Shown one piece after another: positions 62,796 to 64,000 of a DNA stretch of 64,000 nt (position 1 is the first letter of the stretch; each line of letters opens with the position of its first letter). Source of the DNA: Chloroflexota bacterium. Lineage in GTDB: Bacteria; Chloroflexota; Anaerolineae; CG2-30-64-16. The stretch lies in NCBI GenBank assembly GCA_016876015.1, contig VGOD01000002.1:1-64000 (forward strand). The letters run 5' to 3'. Under the pieces are notes generated by a model. It ran no database searches. It saw only the letters and a list, made by a program, of their open reading frames with translations, and was not told the DNA's origin. The translations under genes and the position numbers were made by a program.

Positions 62796-63623
62796 ATGAG
62801 CCTTGTTTGGCCGCCAGTACAGGTTCGCCAGGAACTAGAGACCGTGTTCACTGAGAAACAGGTAGCCGTGCTGACCAAGGTCTATCTCGAGCCGTTTTCG
62901 CAGATGGTGCGGGTCGGCGATTTCACCGAGCTAAAGCTGATTGTCAAGGATCTGGCCGCGGCGCAGGGGCGCACCGAGGCGCGCGTCGAGGAGTTGGCCG
63001 TAGCGCAGCAGGGACTCACCGAAGCACAGCGGCGCACCGAGGCGCGCGTCGAGGAGTTGGCCGTAGCGCAGCAGGGGCTCACCGAAGCACAGCGGCGCAC
63101 CGAGGCGCGTATGGAAGTCATGGCAGCCGCGATCCAGCGCCTGGCGGAAGAGCAGGTCGTAATGCGCCAGGAGCAGCGCGAAATGCGCCAGGAGCAGCGC
63201 GAAATGCGCCAGGAGCAGCGCGAGATGCGCCAGGAAATCGGTGGTCTGGCGATGACCGTGGGGTATCGCCTGGAGGACGAGGCCTTCCGGGCTCTACCCG
63301 CTCTGCTGGCGCGCGATCATGGCCTGGAAGTCACCGGTCGCCTGCGCCGTGACTACGTCACCGATACGCGAGGACGTGCGTTGGAGGTCAACATCCTCGG
63401 CACGGCGCGGCGAGACGGTCAGGAAGTCACGATCATCGGCGAGAGCAAGGCGCAGTTGTCCAAGAACAAAGTGGACGAGTTCATCGCGCGCCGGGTACAC
63501 GCGCTGCGAGAAGTGTTCGCACACGTCTTCCCTGTCATCGTCACTCACATGATCAGCGAGCCGGACGCCGAGGCGTATGCCCGCGATGCCGGGGTCGCCG
63601 TGTATTACTCGTATGACTTCTGA
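62796..63623 (+). CDS. Coiled-coil protein with C-terminal PD-(D/E)XK-like nuclease domain (DUF3782-type)
   Basis: Residues ~45-150 form a long coiled coil built from near-exact repeats: RRTEARVEELAVAQQGLTEA twice and MRQEQRE four times. The C-terminal ~115 residues contain EDEAFRALPALL, LEVNILG and IIGESKA, which fit an Asp/Glu-x-Lys nuclease core, then FPVIVTHMISEPDAEAYARDAG. Proteins of this architecture are common in Chloroflexota and cyanobacteria; function is unknown. The DNA repeats make the coil length prone to change by slippage. It is 10 nt upstream of gatC. Confidence 0.78.
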   Translation: MSLVWPPVQVRQELETVFTEKQVAVLTKVYLEPFSQMVRVGDFTELKLIVKDLAAAQGRTEARVEELAVAQQGLTEAQRRTEARVEELAVAQQGLTEAQRRTEARMEVMAAAIQRLAEEQVVMRQEQREMRQEQREMRQEQREMRQEIGGLAMTVGYRLEDEAFRALPALLARDHGLEVTGRLRRDYVTDTRGRALEVNILGTARRDGQEVTIIGESKAQLSKNKVDEFIARRVHALREVFAHVFPVIVTHMISEPDAEAYARDAGVAVYYSYDF

Positions 63624-63633
63624 AGCGAGGTGA

Positions 63634-63927
63634 ATGGTGCCGCTGACCCTCACTGAAGTGGAGCACATCGCTGAGTTGGCCAGGCTCAGCCTGACCGAAG
63701 CAGAGAAGGTGCGCTATCGCGAGCAACTCGCTGCTATCCTGGACTACGCGGCGATCCTGCAACAGGTAGATACCTCAGCCATTCCGCCCACGACGACGGT
63801 TCTGCCGCTGCGCAACATCATACGGGACGATTTGGTAGCGCCATCTATGCCCATCGAAGATGTGCTGGCGAACGCGCCGGCTGCTTCCGAGGGCTGCTTT
63901 CAGGTGGCCGAAATCCTCGGCGCCTGA
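63634..63927 (+). CDS. gatC: Aspartyl/glutamyl-tRNA(Asn/Gln) amidotransferase subunit C
   Basis: This is the 97-residue small subunit of GatCAB, which converts Glu-tRNA(Gln) and/or Asp-tRNA(Asn) to the amidated form. The family pattern is seen: LTLTEVEHIAELARLSLTEAE, then LAAILDYAAILQQVDTSAIPPTT, and RDDLVAPSMP near the end. GAGGTGA precedes the ATG. gatA starts 28 nt downstream. Confidence 0.94.
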   Translation: MVPLTLTEVEHIAELARLSLTEAEKVRYREQLAAILDYAAILQQVDTSAIPPTTTVLPLRNIIRDDLVAPSMPIEDVLANAPAASEGCFQVAEILGA

Positions 63928-63954
63928 GCCTTGAGAGTGAACGCTGGAAGCTCG

Positions 63955-64000
63955 ATGTTACACACACTCACCATCCATGCGGCTGCGGACCTTCTCCGGG
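63955..64000 (+). CDS. gatA: Start of glutamyl-tRNA(Gln) amidotransferase subunit A (3' partial)
   Basis: Only 15 codons are inside the window (MLHTLTIHAAADLLR). They match the usual GatA N-terminus (LTxxEAxxLL), and gatC lies directly upstream. The call rests on context and is too short to prove. Confidence 0.6.
   Translation, partial: MLHTLTIHAAADLLR

Noticed and set aside
63160-63235. Four 18-bp direct repeats (GCGCCAGGAGCAGCGCGAAAT) considered as iterons or CRISPR
   Set aside because: They encode MRQEQRE coiled-coil units in frame and have no spacers or origin features.
1-64000. tRNA, rRNA or riboswitch genes
   Set aside because: I looked in every spacer longer than about 150 bp and saw no cloverleaf or conserved core. 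A covariance-model scan would be the proper test.

Overview
This window looks like chromosomal DNA of a GC-rich, probably uncultured bacterium of the Chloroflexota (Anaerolineae-like). That assignment is inferred from gene content, not from a marker gene: Thr/Pro-rich secreted BNR and SdrD_B-type surface proteins, many GT-C glycosyltransferases, a fused CydDC, NrfHA, and dense interspersed short repeats. I see no rRNA, tRNA, CRISPR array, phage or classical insertion sequence. About 50 protein genes can be supported. Most other ORF-track lines are shadows caused by high GC.

Layout. 1-4.7 kb: the 3' part of a BNR-repeat secreted protein, Maf, and a secreted glycoside hydrolase. 5-14 kb: PcrA/UvrD helicase, slipin, ComEA-like protein, alpha/beta hydrolase, HIT protein, transketolase and BirA. 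14-20.4 kb: a Thr/Pro-rich membrane protein, a GT-C glycosyltransferase, a small unknown protein paired with an Mrr-like membrane nuclease, GDPD, and an ADP-forming acyl-CoA synthetase. 20.4-25.5 kb: a redox region with a zinc ribbon and 4Fe-4S protein operon, then a membrane protein, a CtaB-like prenyltransferase, NrfH and NrfA. 26-36 kb, minus strand: cydA-cydB-GT87-cydDC for cytochrome bd and its assembly, then DedA-GT4. 36-41.8 kb: a polysaccharide deacetylase, GT2, DUF2304 and two GT-C genes, consistent with lipid-linked sugar export. 41.8-57.5 kb: a sensor kinase coupled to a BNR protein, a TPR/SH3b membrane protein, a 1545-residue surface protein, an OmpR-type regulator and a large SdrD_B protein. 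57.5-64 kb: a P1B ATPase, an NAGPA/PD40 secreted protein, a coiled-coil nuclease, gatC and the first bases of gatA.

The most unusual feature is the repeat load and how it enters genes. (i) A roughly 150-220 bp multi-hairpin element (R element) occurs in full form four times, three of them translated in frame inside membrane proteins with the same peptide core; two partial copies are intergenic. (ii) Twelve loci carry heptanucleotide-period tandem repeats with locus-specific motifs, several inside genes. (iii) Short perfect palindromes, most with exactly 3-nt loops, are scattered in genes and spacers. (iv) Larger CAGGCGC-type hairpins share a tail box (GATTTTCAGGACAG) with the R element. (v) There is a MITE-like element with 17-bp terminal inverted repeats and a 5-bp target duplication. 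Repeats sit preferentially at domain linkers and gene ends, so they appear to be reshaping proteins.

The second main observation is regulatory. The zinc ribbon/ferredoxin operon and the Nrf operon each start with a TGACAAAAGTC motif centred about 41-42 bp before the predicted transcription start. This suggests co-activation by one CRP/FNR-family regulator, possibly HcpR-like, in response to nitrosative or redox conditions.
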